Part shown: one piece after another, positions 35,053-43,586 of the stretch
Position numbering within the stretch: the first letter of the stretch is position 1
Layout of the letters: the number at the start of each line of letters is the position of its first letter
Origin: Alteromonas sp. LOR
Lineage (GTDB): Bacteria > Pseudomonadota > Gammaproteobacteria > Enterobacterales > Alteromonadaceae
Reading direction: 5' to 3'
Length of the DNA: 64,000 nt
Assembly: GCF_000753865.1 (NCBI RefSeq)
Contig: NZ_JQFW01000015.1
Span: 677,916-741,915, forward strand
The notes under the pieces: model-generated
What the model was told of the DNA's origin: nothing
The model's input: only the letters and a program-made list of their open reading frames with translations
Database searches by the model: none
Made by a program: the position numbers and the translations under genes

Positions 35053-35067
35053 CATAGGTCAGGCATT
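35044..35067 (-). terminator. Hairpin at the gshA stop with T-run on the minus strand
   Basis: ATGCCTGAC (35045-35053) pairs perfectly with GTCAGGCAT (35058-35066) around ATAG. The gshA stop lies inside the stem. The T-run (nine bases) follows only on the minus strand; the plus side continues TAAAGGG. It would work best against antisense transcription and at most weakly after gshA. Confidence 0.6.
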
Positions 35068-35119
35068 AAAGGGTTCCAGGGAAACACACATTTTACTAGA
35101 ACATTAATTAAGACACGCT

Positions 35120-35758
35120 ATGAGCCAAAAGTTCAAAAAATGGGTTGTTTTTTTATCAGCCCTTATCGTTCTTTTTCCGCTGTTAATCGCGGGGTGTGCC
35201 ACAACGCCCCCGAAAAACAGCAGTAACTTGTGTGAAATCTTCTACGAAAAAGAAGATTGGTATGATGCTGCTGCCGATGCAAGGGATAAATGGGGCGTTC
35301 CCATTCACATACCCATGGCGATGATGTACCAAGAGAGCTCCTTTAGACACGACGCACTGCCTCCCAGAGACTATGTTTTCTTTGGATTGGTTCCTTGGGG
35401 AAGAGTGAGTTCGGCGTATGGTTATTCACAAGCGAAAACGCCTACGTGGGAAGATTACATAAGAGAAACAGATAGCAGTGGCGCAGACAGAGACGACTTT
35501 GAAGATGCCATTGATTTTATGGGCTGGTTTATCTACAAATCGCAAAAGGTTAATGGTGTGTCTAAGTGGGATGCTTACGCCCAGTACCTTAATTACCATG
35601 AAGGTTGGGGCGGGTATAAGCGCCGCAGCTACGATAGAAAGCCATGGCTTAAAAAGGTGGCATCAAAGGTCAAAGCGCGCTCGTTACGCTATGCCACTCA
35701 GCTAAAAACCTGTGAAGAAGATCTTCAGAAAGGTTGGTTTATGAAGCTATTCAGCTAA
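35120..35758 (+). CDS. Lytic transglycosylase-like (SLT) lipoprotein
   Basis: A 212-residue outer-membrane lipoprotein. The lipobox is LLIAGC (Cys26). The domain after it has the SLT-type active-site glutamate in MMYQESSFRHDA (Glu72), a GYSQAKTPTW stretch where the second SLT motif is expected, and YLNYHEGWGGY near residue 158. Lysozyme-like enzymes of this kind cleave peptidoglycan between MurNAc and GlcNAc. The domain is divergent from MltC/MltE, and activity is inferred. It follows gshA by 67 bases. Confidence 0.82.
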   Translation: MSQKFKKWVVFLSALIVLFPLLIAGCATTPPKNSSNLCEIFYEKEDWYDAAADARDKWGVPIHIPMAMMYQESSFRHDALPPRDYVFFGLVPWGRVSSAYGYSQAKTPTWEDYIRETDSSGADRDDFEDAIDFMGWFIYKSQKVNGVSKWDAYAQYLNYHEGWGGYKRRSYDRKPWLKKVASKVKARSLRYATQLKTCEEDLQKGWFMKLFS

Positions 35759-35896
35759 AGCTACTTCGTAATGCGTTTGTTCTTGTCGCTCTGCGGGCTA
35801 TTATATGCTCTTTGAAATTAGACTTTGAAATTAGCCTATTGAGCTAGCGTATTAATAAGCAGCATATATCAAAACAAAATCATAAAACATTAGAAC

Positions 35897-35930
35897 AAAA
35901 AAAGAGGGGGTAGATTATCTCTACCCCCTC
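35897..35930 (-). terminator. Strong intrinsic terminator facing minus
   Basis: An 11-bp perfect stem, GAGGGGGTAGA (35904-35914) with TCTACCCCCTC (35920-35930), is followed on the minus strand by seven T (35903-35897). The plus side has no T-run. No minus-strand protein gene ends nearby; smrB ends at 36393, beyond the FNR-controlled gene. Confidence 0.92.
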
Positions 35931-35979
35931 AGCGACGCTAAGCTAAGACCGTTTTTTTGACCCAACGTCGAACAGGCAT
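35897..35979 (-). ncRNA. Candidate Fur-controlled small RNA
   Basis: A predicted transcript of about 83 nt runs from a Fur-box promoter to a strong terminator, with no long reading frame. After the 5' end come an A-rich single-stranded stretch (about 35951-35957), a short AGCG/CGCT stem-loop, and the terminator hairpin with U-tail of the kind bound by Hfq. It has the layout of RyhB/PrrF-type iron-sparing RNAs but not their sequence. A 13-codon ATG frame (MPVRRWVKKTVLA) begins at the predicted 5' end and ends at 35938; it could be a leaderless micropeptide or chance. The transcript is inferred from the promoter, operator and terminator only. Confidence 0.5.
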
Positions 35980-35983
35980 ACTC

Positions 35984-36012
35984 AATGTATTGCAAATGAG
36001 AATGATTTGCAA
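35984..36012 (-). promoter_or_regulatory. Fur box overlapping a minus-strand promoter
   Basis: A perfect inverted repeat, TTGCAAAT (35990-35997) and ATTTGCAA (36005-36012), flanks GAGAATG. Its 19-bp core matches about 13 positions of the E. coli Fur consensus. On the minus strand TTGCAA (36012-36007), a 17-base spacer and TACATT (35989-35984) form a sigma-70 promoter, so bound Fur would block RNA polymerase. Confidence 0.65.
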
Positions 36013-36048
36013 TAGCAATTTGATGTATTTTTGTGACCCTTCTATTTC

Positions 36049-36062
36049 TTGATGCAGATCAA
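36049..36062 (+). promoter_or_regulatory. FNR box (perfect)
   Basis: TTGAT-GCAG-ATCAA matches the FNR consensus TTGAT-N4-ATCAA at all ten positions. It lies 50 bp upstream of a second box and about 150 bp before the DUF3149-like gene. Confidence 0.75.
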
Positions 36063-36098
36063 GATACCCATGCGAAACCATTCATCCTTTTTACGCTG

Positions 36099-36112
36099 TT
36101 GATCTAGATCAT
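36099..36112 (+). promoter_or_regulatory. FNR box (9 of 10)
   Basis: TTGAT-CTAG-ATCAT differs from consensus at one position. With a -10 at CATAAA (36133-36138) it would be centred about 40 bases before the transcription start, the class II activating position. Another possible -10 is TATAGA (36146-36151). Confidence 0.65.
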
Positions 36113-36209
36113 AACCACAGCTCCCGCACTCCCATAAACTTCAACTATAGATTTTTTATTCACGTGCTTGTTTACGTGCTAATTTTTCGTACTTGTGGAG
36201 AGAACAATT

Positions 36210-36332
36210 ATGTTGTGGACAATGATTAAAGATCCGGTGGTGTGGGGTTCGCTGTTAGGTATAGGTATTATTGTTGGAATGATGGTGTACTACACCTATT
36301 TGTTTATGCACAACAGCGCGGCTGGAAAATAA
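36210..36332 (+). CDS. Small DUF3149-like membrane protein
   Basis: A 40-residue protein with one transmembrane helix: MLWTMIKDPVVWGSLLG, then IGIIVGMMVYYTYLF and a short polar tail MHNSAAGK. Size, a short amphipathic start with a DP-V-W element and a single helix fit DUF3149, a family of unknown function. A strong ribosome-binding site (GGAGAG, eight bases ahead) supports translation. Two FNR boxes upstream suggest induction when oxygen is low, so a small accessory subunit of a respiratory complex is a reasonable guess but unproven. It is convergent with smrB. Confidence 0.72.
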   Translation: MLWTMIKDPVVWGSLLGIGIIVGMMVYYTYLFMHNSAAGK

Positions 36333-36392
36333 AGCTGGTTGCTTTAAAAGGCAGAGGCAGTCAGGCCTCTATCTTCAAAAAATAGAGTGCAG

Positions 36393-36992
36393 CTACTGTT
36401 TACCAGCCATTACCGGCACATCAAGCAGTACCAGTAAAGCAGCTTTACCGCCATACTCTAATGGGGCCTGGTGAAACGCTTTAACGTGGGGATGTTGAAC
36501 CAAGTAATGGGGCAGGGCGGCTTTCAGTACGCCTTGACCAAAGCCGTGCATAATACAGGCGCAGTCTACAAGGTCTTTTCTCGCGGCGTAAATGAGCGCG
36601 GCAATTTCATCTTTTGCCATTTCTCTGGTCAGTCCGTGAAGATCTAAATGTAGCTCTGGCGAAAAATCACCTCGTCGCAATTGCTTTAACACGTGGGTGG
36701 GCACATCACTGCGGCAATAACGCATCGGGCCTTCTTGTGGCAATACGGCTTGGTACATGTCTGAAAAGTTAAACGACGCAGCAAGTTGTTTACTGTGTTT
36801 AAGATTTTTAGCCGACGACTGTTGTTTCTTTTTAAACAGCTCTACTTGCTTATTTGGCTCTACTTTATCTTGAGCCAACGGCTTTACGCCAGCCATGGCG
36901 TCGGTAAACGAAAAGGTCTCTTCTTGAACAGCAGGCGCGTGCGTACTTTGCTGCTTTTTCAACGCTTTCAATTCTTTTTTAAACACTTTCAT
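36393..36992 (-). CDS. smrB: Smr-domain ribosome-rescue endonuclease SmrB
   Basis: SmrB cuts mRNA between collided ribosomes to start rescue. The protein (199 residues from 36992) matches E. coli SmrB in outline: a helical N-terminal extension that contacts the ribosome, then RRGDFSPELHLDLHGLTREMAKDEI (Smr motif DLHG) and CACIMHGFGQGVLK (HGxG) in the C-terminal Smr domain. The start at 36992 (MKVFKKELKALKKQQ) is preferred over an upstream in-frame start at 37043. It is divergent from prmB; the smrB/prmB-aroC arrangement is conserved in gammaproteobacteria. Confidence 0.93.
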   Translation of the reverse strand: MKVFKKELKALKKQQSTHAPAVQEETFSFTDAMAGVKPLAQDKVEPNKQVELFKKKQQSSAKNLKHSKQLAASFNFSDMYQAVLPQEGPMRYCRSDVPTHVLKQLRRGDFSPELHLDLHGLTREMAKDEIAALIYAARKDLVDCACIMHGFGQGVLKAALPHYLVQHPHVKAFHQAPLEYGGKAALLVLLDVPVMAGKQ

Positions 36993-37158
36993 AATGAATC
37001 TAATCTGCATTGGGCTTTCAAAGAAGTAAGAAGCTTCTATCAAAAGCGAGCGTTAATAAAATACCTTTCGACGCTGCTGCACCCACAGTTAATTATGTGA
37101 ATTAGCATGAAGTTTGGGTATGATACCAGCTTTCAAAATATTGATGTACCCAAACGCT

Positions 37159-38094
37159 ATGACCGATAAGTTTTACCTAGAAGAAGCCATTGACGATCTG
37201 CATACATTGCTAGATATGACCCGATGGGCAACAAGCCGTTTTAATGACGCTGAACTCTACTTTGGTCACGGCACTGACAATGCGTGGGACGAAGCCACAA
37301 GCTTGGTATTGCAAGCCCTTCACCTTCCACACCCTATCTTATCGTCAGTGGGAGAACATATATTGTCTTCTCGCCTTACAAAAAGTGAGCGTGAGAAAAT
37401 AGCAGAGCTTGTATTAAAGCGTGTACAAACACGCATGCCTTTGCCCTACATTACTAACGAAGCATGGTTTTGCGGCATGCCGTTTTATGTTGACGAACGA
37501 GTGCTAATTCCTCGTTCACCCTTTGCTGAGTTAATTCAAAACCACTTCTCGCCGTTTGTAGAAAACGAACCGTCGAACATTCTTGATATGTGTACTGGGG
37601 GAGCCTGCATTGCAATAGCACTTGCACATGCTTATCCAGAAGCGCAAGTAGATGCGGTGGACATTAGCTCAGACGCACTTGAAGTGGCAGATATCAACAT
37701 ACAAGAGCATGGCCTTAGTCATCGCGTTTATCCCATTCAGTCTGATTTATTCACAAGCCTTGAAGGGCAAAAGTACGATTTAATTATTTCAAACCCGCCG
37801 TATGTTGATGCACAAGATATGGCAGATCTCCCAGAAGAGTATCATCATGAGCCAGAACTCGCGCTAGCCGCAGGAGAAGATGGCCTTGATTTGGTAGATA
37901 CCATGTTGCGTCAGGCCCCTTCGTATTTAAATGATGGTGGTTGGCTATTTATCGAAGTGGGTAATAGCGAAGTGCACATGAATGAGAGATTTCCTGGCTT
38001 AGAAGTTATTTGGTTAGAATTTGAAAACGGCGGCCAAGGCATCTTTGCTGTGAATAAAGACACACTGGTTCAGTATTTTAGTAGTAAGGATTAA
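37159..38094 (+). CDS. prmB: Ribosomal protein L3 N5-glutamine methyltransferase
   Basis: PrmB methylates a glutamine of ribosomal protein L3 with S-adenosylmethionine. The start at 37159 (MTDKFYLEEAIDDLHTL) gives 311 residues, nearly the E. coli length (310). The SAM-binding LDMCTGGACIAIALA and the catalytic NPPY motif (ISNPPYVDAQDM), which holds the target glutamine amide, are intact. FGHGTDNAWDEA is a typical PrmB N-terminal element. An in-frame ATG at 37114 adds non-conserved residues. aroC follows nine bases downstream. Confidence 0.96.
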   Translation: MTDKFYLEEAIDDLHTLLDMTRWATSRFNDAELYFGHGTDNAWDEATSLVLQALHLPHPILSSVGEHILSSRLTKSEREKIAELVLKRVQTRMPLPYITNEAWFCGMPFYVDERVLIPRSPFAELIQNHFSPFVENEPSNILDMCTGGACIAIALAHAYPEAQVDAVDISSDALEVADINIQEHGLSHRVYPIQSDLFTSLEGQKYDLIISNPPYVDAQDMADLPEEYHHEPELALAAGEDGLDLVDTMLRQAPSYLNDGGWLFIEVGNSEVHMNERFPGLEVIWLEFENGGQGIFAVNKDTLVQYFSSKD

Positions 38095-38103
38095 TGGTTA
38101 ATT

Positions 38104-39201
38104 ATGTCAGGTAACAGCTTCGGAAAACTTTTTACTGTAACCACGTTTGGAGAAAGCCACGGTATTGCCATTGGCGGTGTTGTAGACGGATGTCCTCCAG
38201 GGTTGGAAATTACTGAAGAAGACCTTCAGGTTGATTTAGACAGAAGAAAGCCGGGAACCTCTCGCTATACTACTGCTCGTAGAGAAGATGATGAGGTACA
38301 AATCCTTTCAGGCGTTTTTGAGGGCAAAACAACGGGAACCAGTATTGGCCTGTTAATTAAAAACAAAGACCAACGAAGCCAAGATTACGGCAATATTGCC
38401 GACCGGTTTCGTCCAGGCCACGCCGACTATACCTACGATCAAAAATATGGCAGCCGCGATTATCGCGGAGGTGGTCGCTCATCTGCTCGCGAGACAGCTA
38501 TTCGCGTAGCCGCGGGTGGTATTGCAAAAAAATACCTTAAAGAAGTTCATGGTATCGAAGTGTTGGGTTACCTATCTCAATTAGGCCCCATTGCCGTAGA
38601 GAACGTTGACCACTCTATTACCAATACCAATCCTTTTTTCTGTCCAGACGAGAGCAAACTAGACGCTCTCGACGAATACATGCGCGATTTAAAGAAGTCT
38701 GGTGACAGTATTGGCGCGAAAGTGTCAGTGGTCGCTAAGAACGTGCCTGTAGGACTTGGTGAGCCAGTGTTTGACAGACTAGATGCAGAAATTGCTCATG
38801 CCATGATGGGTATCAATGCGGTTAAAGGCGTTGAAATTGGCGACGGATTTGACGTTATCAATCAAAAGGGCAGTGAGCATCGCGATACGCTGACTCCCGA
38901 CGGCTTCGCGTCTAATCATGCCGGTGGTGTACTTGGTGGTATTTCTACGGGGCAAGACATTGAAGTTCACATGGCCTTAAAGCCAACGTCGAGTATTTCT
39001 GTGCCAGGTACGACCATCAATAAGCAAAACGAAGAAATTGATATTGTGACAAAAGGCCGCCATGATCCCTGCGTTGGCATTCGCGCAGTGCCTATTGCTG
39101 AGGCAATGATGGCGCTAGTGTTGATGGACCATCTATTGCGCCACCGCGCACAAAATATGGGCGTTGTATCAACGACAGCACCTATTTCTGGCAGCCGTTA
39201 A
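38104..39201 (+). CDS. aroC: Chorismate synthase
   Basis: AroC converts 5-enolpyruvylshikimate 3-phosphate to chorismate, the branch point for aromatic amino acids, using reduced FMN. It has 365 residues, close to E. coli (361). Family signatures are visible: [18 protein letters not shown] at the N-terminus, [28 protein letters not shown] in the centre (around residues 105-132) and the C-terminal [17 protein letters not shown]. It is the last gene of the prmB-aroC unit, followed by a terminator. Confidence 0.98.
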   Translation: MSGNSFGKLFTVTTFGESHGIAIGGVVDGCPPGLEITEEDLQVDLDRRKPGTSRYTTARREDDEVQILSGVFEGKTTGTSIGLLIKNKDQRSQDYGNIADRFRPGHADYTYDQKYGSRDYRGGGRSSARETAIRVAAGGIAKKYLKEVHGIEVLGYLSQLGPIAVENVDHSITNTNPFFCPDESKLDALDEYMRDLKKSGDSIGAKVSVVAKNVPVGLGEPVFDRLDAEIAHAMMGINAVKGVEIGDGFDVINQKGSEHRDTLTPDGFASNHAGGVLGGISTGQDIEVHMALKPTSSISVPGTTINKQNEEIDIVTKGRHDPCVGIRAVPIAEAMMALVLMDHLLRHRAQNMGVVSTTAPISGSR

Positions 39202-39250
39202 ACGCTACTGTCTATCGTTTAAAACACTTGGCTTCCAATCTTACATTGTT

Positions 39251-39283
39251 GGCGCCCTAATATTACGTTAGTGGCGCTTTTTT
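39251..39283 (+). terminator. Rho-independent terminator after aroC
   Basis: GCGCCCTAA pairs with TTAG(T)GGCGC, with one bulged T, across a 7-base loop. It is followed by six T. Confidence 0.8.
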
Positions 39284-39326
39284 ATATGGTCGGTGTAAAT
39301 GGAACTTATACATATGGAGATACGCA

Positions 39327-40538
39327 TTGACGCTTTCTAACCATTCTTCGGTTACCAGTAAAAAGTCTCTCATTATTTTAGCATTAACCTATTGGCTCTA
39401 CTTTGGTCAACTAGGTGTACTTGTTCCCTATTTAGGTATTTTTTTAGACGGTCGAGGCTTTTCGTCGCAGGACATTGGTGAGCTATTTGCTGTTATTACG
39501 TTAGCGCGTATTTTAGGGCCCGGACTGTGGGCAGGTGTGGCAGATAAAACGGGCAATGCGGTTGGCATCATGCGACTTGGCTGCCTGCTAACAGTGCTCA
39601 CCTTTAGCTCGGTGTTTTACTTTTCCAGCTTTTGGGGGCTCACTCTTGCCTTCGGTCTTATGATGATGTTTTGGACTGCAGTATTGCCTCAGCTGGAGGT
39701 GATCACAATGAACGCAGTCTCTACGAGTACCGCTAACTACGGGCAAATAAGACTGTGGGGCAGCATTGGTTTTATCTGCTTGACCGTGACTGCGGGTAAA
39801 GCCCTCGATATGTTTTCCACCGAAACTCCGGTGTATGTCAGTGTTGGGGTGCTATCGCTACTATTCGTTAGTACATTATTTATTACCGCGCCGGCTAAGA
39901 AATCAGAAACTGAAAGTGAGCCTGGAAGTATTTGGACGTTCGTTAAGCAAAAACCGTTTGCGGTATTTATTTTTGCCTCTGCATGTCTACAAATTAGCTT
40001 TGGTGCTTTCTATGGCTTCTTTGCATTGTACATGCGAGATCTCGGATACTCTGGTCAGCAAACCGGCGTGTTTATCGCACTTGGTGTGCTGGCTGAGGTG
40101 GGCATATTCTTGGTTGCCAGACATCTTATTAGCCGTTTTGGCGTGTGGAATTTGCTGTTTGCGAGTATCGCGTTGACGGCTCTGCGATGGTACTTGCTTG
40201 CCGACTTTGCCCAACATATATCGGTGATTGTGCTTAGCCAAGTTATTCACGCATTAAGCTTTGGATTGACTCACGCGGTGTCTGTGCACTTTATTCATCA
40301 GTATTTACCCGCAGCATTTCACAGCCGCGGGCAAGCCGTGTATATCAGTATTGCCTTTGGTTTAGGGGGCGCGTCTGGTAATTACCTTGCAGGTCAGCAG
40401 TGGTCACAAGGCACCAATGCCTATGAAACCTTTTTAACTGCAGCCGTTTTCGCTGCAGTGGGGGCCCTGTCTCTCTTCTTGTGCTCTAAAAAAGTGATGG
40501 ATGGTAAGGCACCTCAACAAGCCAAATCAACCCATTAA
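39327..40538 (+). CDS. MFS transporter (MFS_1-like, HcaT/YdeE type)
   Basis: A 403-residue, twelve-helix major-facilitator transporter of the inner membrane. The N-terminal YWLYFGQLGVLVPYLGIFLDGRGFSSQDIGEL and the loop IRLWGSIGFI recall the nucleoside/phenylpropionate-type MFS_1-like group. RLGCLLT and a long central loop follow, before a second six-helix half starting at QKPFAVFIFASACLQ. The substrate is not evident. The start is TTG at 39327 with GGAGA eleven bases ahead. It has its own unit between the aroC terminator and the convergent spoVR operon. Confidence 0.87.
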   Translation: MTLSNHSSVTSKKSLIILALTYWLYFGQLGVLVPYLGIFLDGRGFSSQDIGELFAVITLARILGPGLWAGVADKTGNAVGIMRLGCLLTVLTFSSVFYFSSFWGLTLAFGLMMMFWTAVLPQLEVITMNAVSTSTANYGQIRLWGSIGFICLTVTAGKALDMFSTETPVYVSVGVLSLLFVSTLFITAPAKKSETESEPGSIWTFVKQKPFAVFIFASACLQISFGAFYGFFALYMRDLGYSGQQTGVFIALGVLAEVGIFLVARHLISRFGVWNLLFASIALTALRWYLLADFAQHISVIVLSQVIHALSFGLTHAVSVHFIHQYLPAAFHSRGQAVYISIAFGLGGASGNYLAGQQWSQGTNAYETFLTAAVFAAVGALSLFLCSKKVMDGKAPQQAKSTH

Positions 40539-40546
40539 ATTGAATG

Positions 40547-40622
40547 CCAAGCTTCAGAAGTCCAAGTTTTCACAAGGCCAAGTTTCAGAAGGCCAAGTTT
40601 CAAAAGACTAAGTATCAGAAGA
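40547..40622 (-). repeat. 15-16-bp tandem repeat across the spoVR stop codon
   Basis: Five units on the plus strand (40547-40561, 40562-40577, 40578-40592, 40593-40607, 40608-40622) have consensus CCAAGTTTCAGAAGG. They fill the gap between the MFS gene and spoVR. The last unit encodes the end of SpoVR including its stop. Confidence 0.92.
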
Positions 40623-42137
40623 AGCGGGGCTAGGGCATTGTGAAATCACGTCGACTTCACCGCTTTTTTGCTCTTGCTCTAACCTGACATCAAATTTCCA
40701 CAGTCGATGCAAATGACGCATAACTTCCTCTTTTGACTCGGCAAGAGGGATATCGTGTTGAGGGATGTAGCGTAATGTTAAGGAACGGTCGCCGCTTATA
40801 TCTACGTTGTATACCTGAATATTAGGCTCTAAATTGCTCAAGTTATACTGCGCCGAGAGCTTTTCTTTGATTGTGTGGTACCCCTTTTCATTGTGAATAG
40901 CACTTACGCTTATAAACGATTTTGAGGTGTCGTCTTCAAGAGCGAATAGCTTGAAGTCTCGAATAATTTTTGGAGATAAGAACTGACTAATAAAACTTTC
41001 GTCTTTAAAGTTCTGCATGGCAAAGTGTACCGTTTCTAACCAGTCCTTCCCTGCGATGCAGGGAAGATAGTAATAATCTTCTTCAGTGGGAGATTGGCAT
41101 ACCCGTTTAATATCCATAAACATAGAAAAGCCCAACGCGTAGGGATTGATGCCGGAATAATACGGACTGTTGTATTCCGGCTGCATGACCACGCTTGAGT
41201 GACTGTGCAGAAACTCCATCATAAACCTGTCGCTTACCAGTTTGTCGTCGTACATCTTATTTAGAATGTGATAATGCCAAAAACAGGCCCATCCCTCATT
41301 CATTACTTGGGTTTGCTTTTGCGGATAAAAATATTGCGACACCTTGCGCACTATTCTTACAATTTCGCGCTGCCAAGGCTCTAATAACGGTGCATTCTTT
41401 TCAATAAAGTAGAGCAGATTCTCTTGTGGTTCACTAGGAAAACGACGGGGGTGTGTATTATGTTTTTGTGCGTTCTCCGGCAGTGTTCGCCATAGCTCAT
41501 TTACCTGTGATTGTAGGTATGTCTCGCGCTCTTGCTGACGGTTCTTTTCTTCCTGAAGGGATATTTTCTGAGGTCGCTTATACCTGTCTACGCCAAAGTT
41601 CATCAACGCGTGGCACGAATCAAGAATATTTTCCACATCCTCAAAGCCAAATTTTTGTTCGCATTCGGCAATATAGTTTTTAGCAAACACTAGGTAGTCG
41701 ATGATTGAGCCAGCGTCGGTCCAGGTTTTAAACAGATAGTTGCCTTTAAAAAAGGAGTTGTGGCCGTAGCATGCATGGGCCATAACTAACGCCTGCATGG
41801 TAATGGTATTTTCTTCCATTAAATAAGCAATACAGGGGCTTGAATTAATGACTATTTCATACGCTAACCCCATTTGTCCTCGTTTATACTGCTGCTCAGT
41901 CTGAATAAACTTTTTACCAAACGACCAGTGGGTGTAGTTGAGCGGCATGCCGATGCTGGCGTAGGCATCCATCATTTGTTCTGCGGTAATAACTTCAATT
42001 TGGTTGGGGTAGGTGTCGAGTTTGAATGCTTTTGCTATTCGGTCAATATGTTCCTCGTACTCACCAAGCAAGTCAAAGTTCCAATCAGGTCCATCACTAA
42101 GCTTATAAAATTGATGGGATAAGGGGGGAGTCGACAT
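40608..42137 (-). CDS. ycgB: SpoVR family protein (YcgB homologue)
   Basis: A cytoplasmic protein of 509 residues homologous to E. coli YcgB and Bacillus SpoVR. Family stretches include SFGKKFIQTEQQYKRGQMGLAYEIVINSSPCIAYLMEEN, ACYGHNSFFKGNYLF and WACFWHYHILNKM. The biochemical role is unknown; in Bacillus it affects the spore cortex, in enterobacteria it is RpoS-linked. The start at 42137 has AAGGAG eight bases upstream. It is the third gene of yeaG-yeaH-spoVR, ten bases after yeaH. Its extreme C-terminus is formed by a tandem-repeat unit. Confidence 0.95.
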   Translation of the reverse strand: MSTPPLSHQFYKLSDGPDWNFDLLGEYEEHIDRIAKAFKLDTYPNQIEVITAEQMMDAYASIGMPLNYTHWSFGKKFIQTEQQYKRGQMGLAYEIVINSSPCIAYLMEENTITMQALVMAHACYGHNSFFKGNYLFKTWTDAGSIIDYLVFAKNYIAECEQKFGFEDVENILDSCHALMNFGVDRYKRPQKISLQEEKNRQQERETYLQSQVNELWRTLPENAQKHNTHPRRFPSEPQENLLYFIEKNAPLLEPWQREIVRIVRKVSQYFYPQKQTQVMNEGWACFWHYHILNKMYDDKLVSDRFMMEFLHSHSSVVMQPEYNSPYYSGINPYALGFSMFMDIKRVCQSPTEEDYYYLPCIAGKDWLETVHFAMQNFKDESFISQFLSPKIIRDFKLFALEDDTSKSFISVSAIHNEKGYHTIKEKLSAQYNLSNLEPNIQVYNVDISGDRSLTLRYIPQHDIPLAESKEEVMRHLHRLWKFDVRLEQEQKSGEVDVISQCPSPASSDT

Positions 42138-42147
42138 AGAATGCTCC

Positions 42148-43470
42148 TTAACTTGCGTCAGCATCTGCGCGCTTAAATATCTCTCTAAACACGGGATAGA
42201 TATCAGCTTGAGATTCAATATGCTTACACATGAAGTTGTCGTGGGACGCGCTTACTTGCTCAAACCCTTTCCATAAGCTTTGATGGGGCCGTTCAGTAAT
42301 CTCAATGTAAGTGTAGTAGCGGCAAACGGGTAATAAATGGTGGGCAAGCAACGCACTGCATTTTGGCGAGTCGTCGGCCCAATTATCACCATCAGAAGCT
42401 TGAGCCCCGTAAATATTCCAAAGGCCGTCGCTGTATCGTTCTTCTATGATGTCTTTCATCAGCTTCAATGCGCTTGAAACAATGGTGCCCCCGGTCTCCT
42501 GTGAATAAAAGAACTCTTGTTCGTCTACTTCTTTAGCCTGTGTATGGTGGCGAATATACACCACGTCCACATTTTCATAAGTACGACTGAGAAAAAGATA
42601 AAGCAGAATATAAAATCGCTTCGCCGTCTCTTTTGTAGCTTGATCCATTGAGCCAGATACGTCCATTAAACAGAACATCACGGCCTTACTGCTAGGAAGC
42701 GGTCGTTTGTCATAATTTTTAAAGCGCAGGTCAAAGGTATCAATAAAGGGCACTTTGGCGATTTTGGCTTTTAATGCGGCAATATCCGCCTCTAGAGCGA
42801 TTCGCTCTTCCGTTACTAAATGCGAATTAGCATGCATGCCTTCATCTATGCTGTCAGTATTATTGCCTTCGTTGCCTTTTAATTGCTCATAGCGTTCCTC
42901 TAATTCTCTAAGCTTGCGTTTGTCTGCTGCAGTTAACGCAATGCGCCTGGCCACAGAGCCTTTTAGCGAACGCACAATATCTAAATTAGAGGGAATGCCA
43001 TCGGTCTGATAACCTGCTCGATACGTTTCGTACTGTGTAACGTGATTGAATTGGTTTTTTTGTAGGTTAGGCAATTCAAGATCTTCAAACAGAATGCTTA
43101 AATACTCGTCTTTAGAAATAGAGAAGACAAATTCGTCTTGCCCCTCGCCGTCGTTGCTGGCGTCTCCGTCTCCATTGCCCCGGCCAGCTCCTTGAGGGGG
43201 ACGTTCAATTCTATCTCCCTCTGAAAACTGGTCGTTGCCGGGATGGACCATATCCCGCCGCCCGCCTTTACCAGTGTGAAATACAGGTTCTGAAATATCC
43301 CGTGTAGGAATACTAATTTGTTCACCAGATTCCACATCGGTTACCGAACGCTTACCCACTGCGTCTGACACCGCCCGCTTTATTTGCTGCTTATAGCGTT
43401 TAATAAAGCGCTGCCGGTTTATCGTGCTTTTGCCTTTGCTGTTGAGCCTTCGGTCAATAAAATGGGCCAT
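42148..43470 (-). CDS. yeaH: YeaH/YhbH family VWA-domain protein
   Basis: A protein of about 440 residues matching E. coli YeaH along its length. The N-terminus is [23 protein letters not shown], then [21 protein letters not shown], then the [16 protein letters not shown] linker. A von Willebrand A domain contains a complete metal-ion site DVSGSMDQ (about residue 280). It works with the YeaG kinase in sustained-stress and starvation responses; the molecular task is unknown. The ATG at 43470 is preferred to GTG at 43476. A variable Glu/Asn-rich loop near residue 215 differs from E. coli. Confidence 0.95.
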   Translation of the reverse strand: MAHFIDRRLNSKGKSTINRQRFIKRYKQQIKRAVSDAVGKRSVTDVESGEQISIPTRDISEPVFHTGKGGRRDMVHPGNDQFSEGDRIERPPQGAGRGNGDGDASNDGEGQDEFVFSISKDEYLSILFEDLELPNLQKNQFNHVTQYETYRAGYQTDGIPSNLDIVRSLKGSVARRIALTAADKRKLRELEERYEQLKGNEGNNTDSIDEGMHANSHLVTEERIALEADIAALKAKIAKVPFIDTFDLRFKNYDKRPLPSSKAVMFCLMDVSGSMDQATKETAKRFYILLYLFLSRTYENVDVVYIRHHTQAKEVDEQEFFYSQETGGTIVSSALKLMKDIIEERYSDGLWNIYGAQASDGDNWADDSPKCSALLAHHLLPVCRYYTYIEITERPHQSLWKGFEQVSASHDNFMCKHIESQADIYPVFREIFKRADADAS

Positions 43471-43586
43471 AAACACCTACTTACATAATGATACTCATGT
43501 ATTAAACTTCGACCTCATACAGAGGAAACTAATACAATGAAAATCCACATGAGTGAGAATTCGATAGGCAGAGAGAAAGCGCGTCT

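Noticed and set aside
35897..35979. Candidate sRNA as a RyhB orthologue
   Set aside because: The RyhB core pairing sequence is not recognisable; only the Fur-promoter-terminator layout is shared, so I call it an analogue at most.
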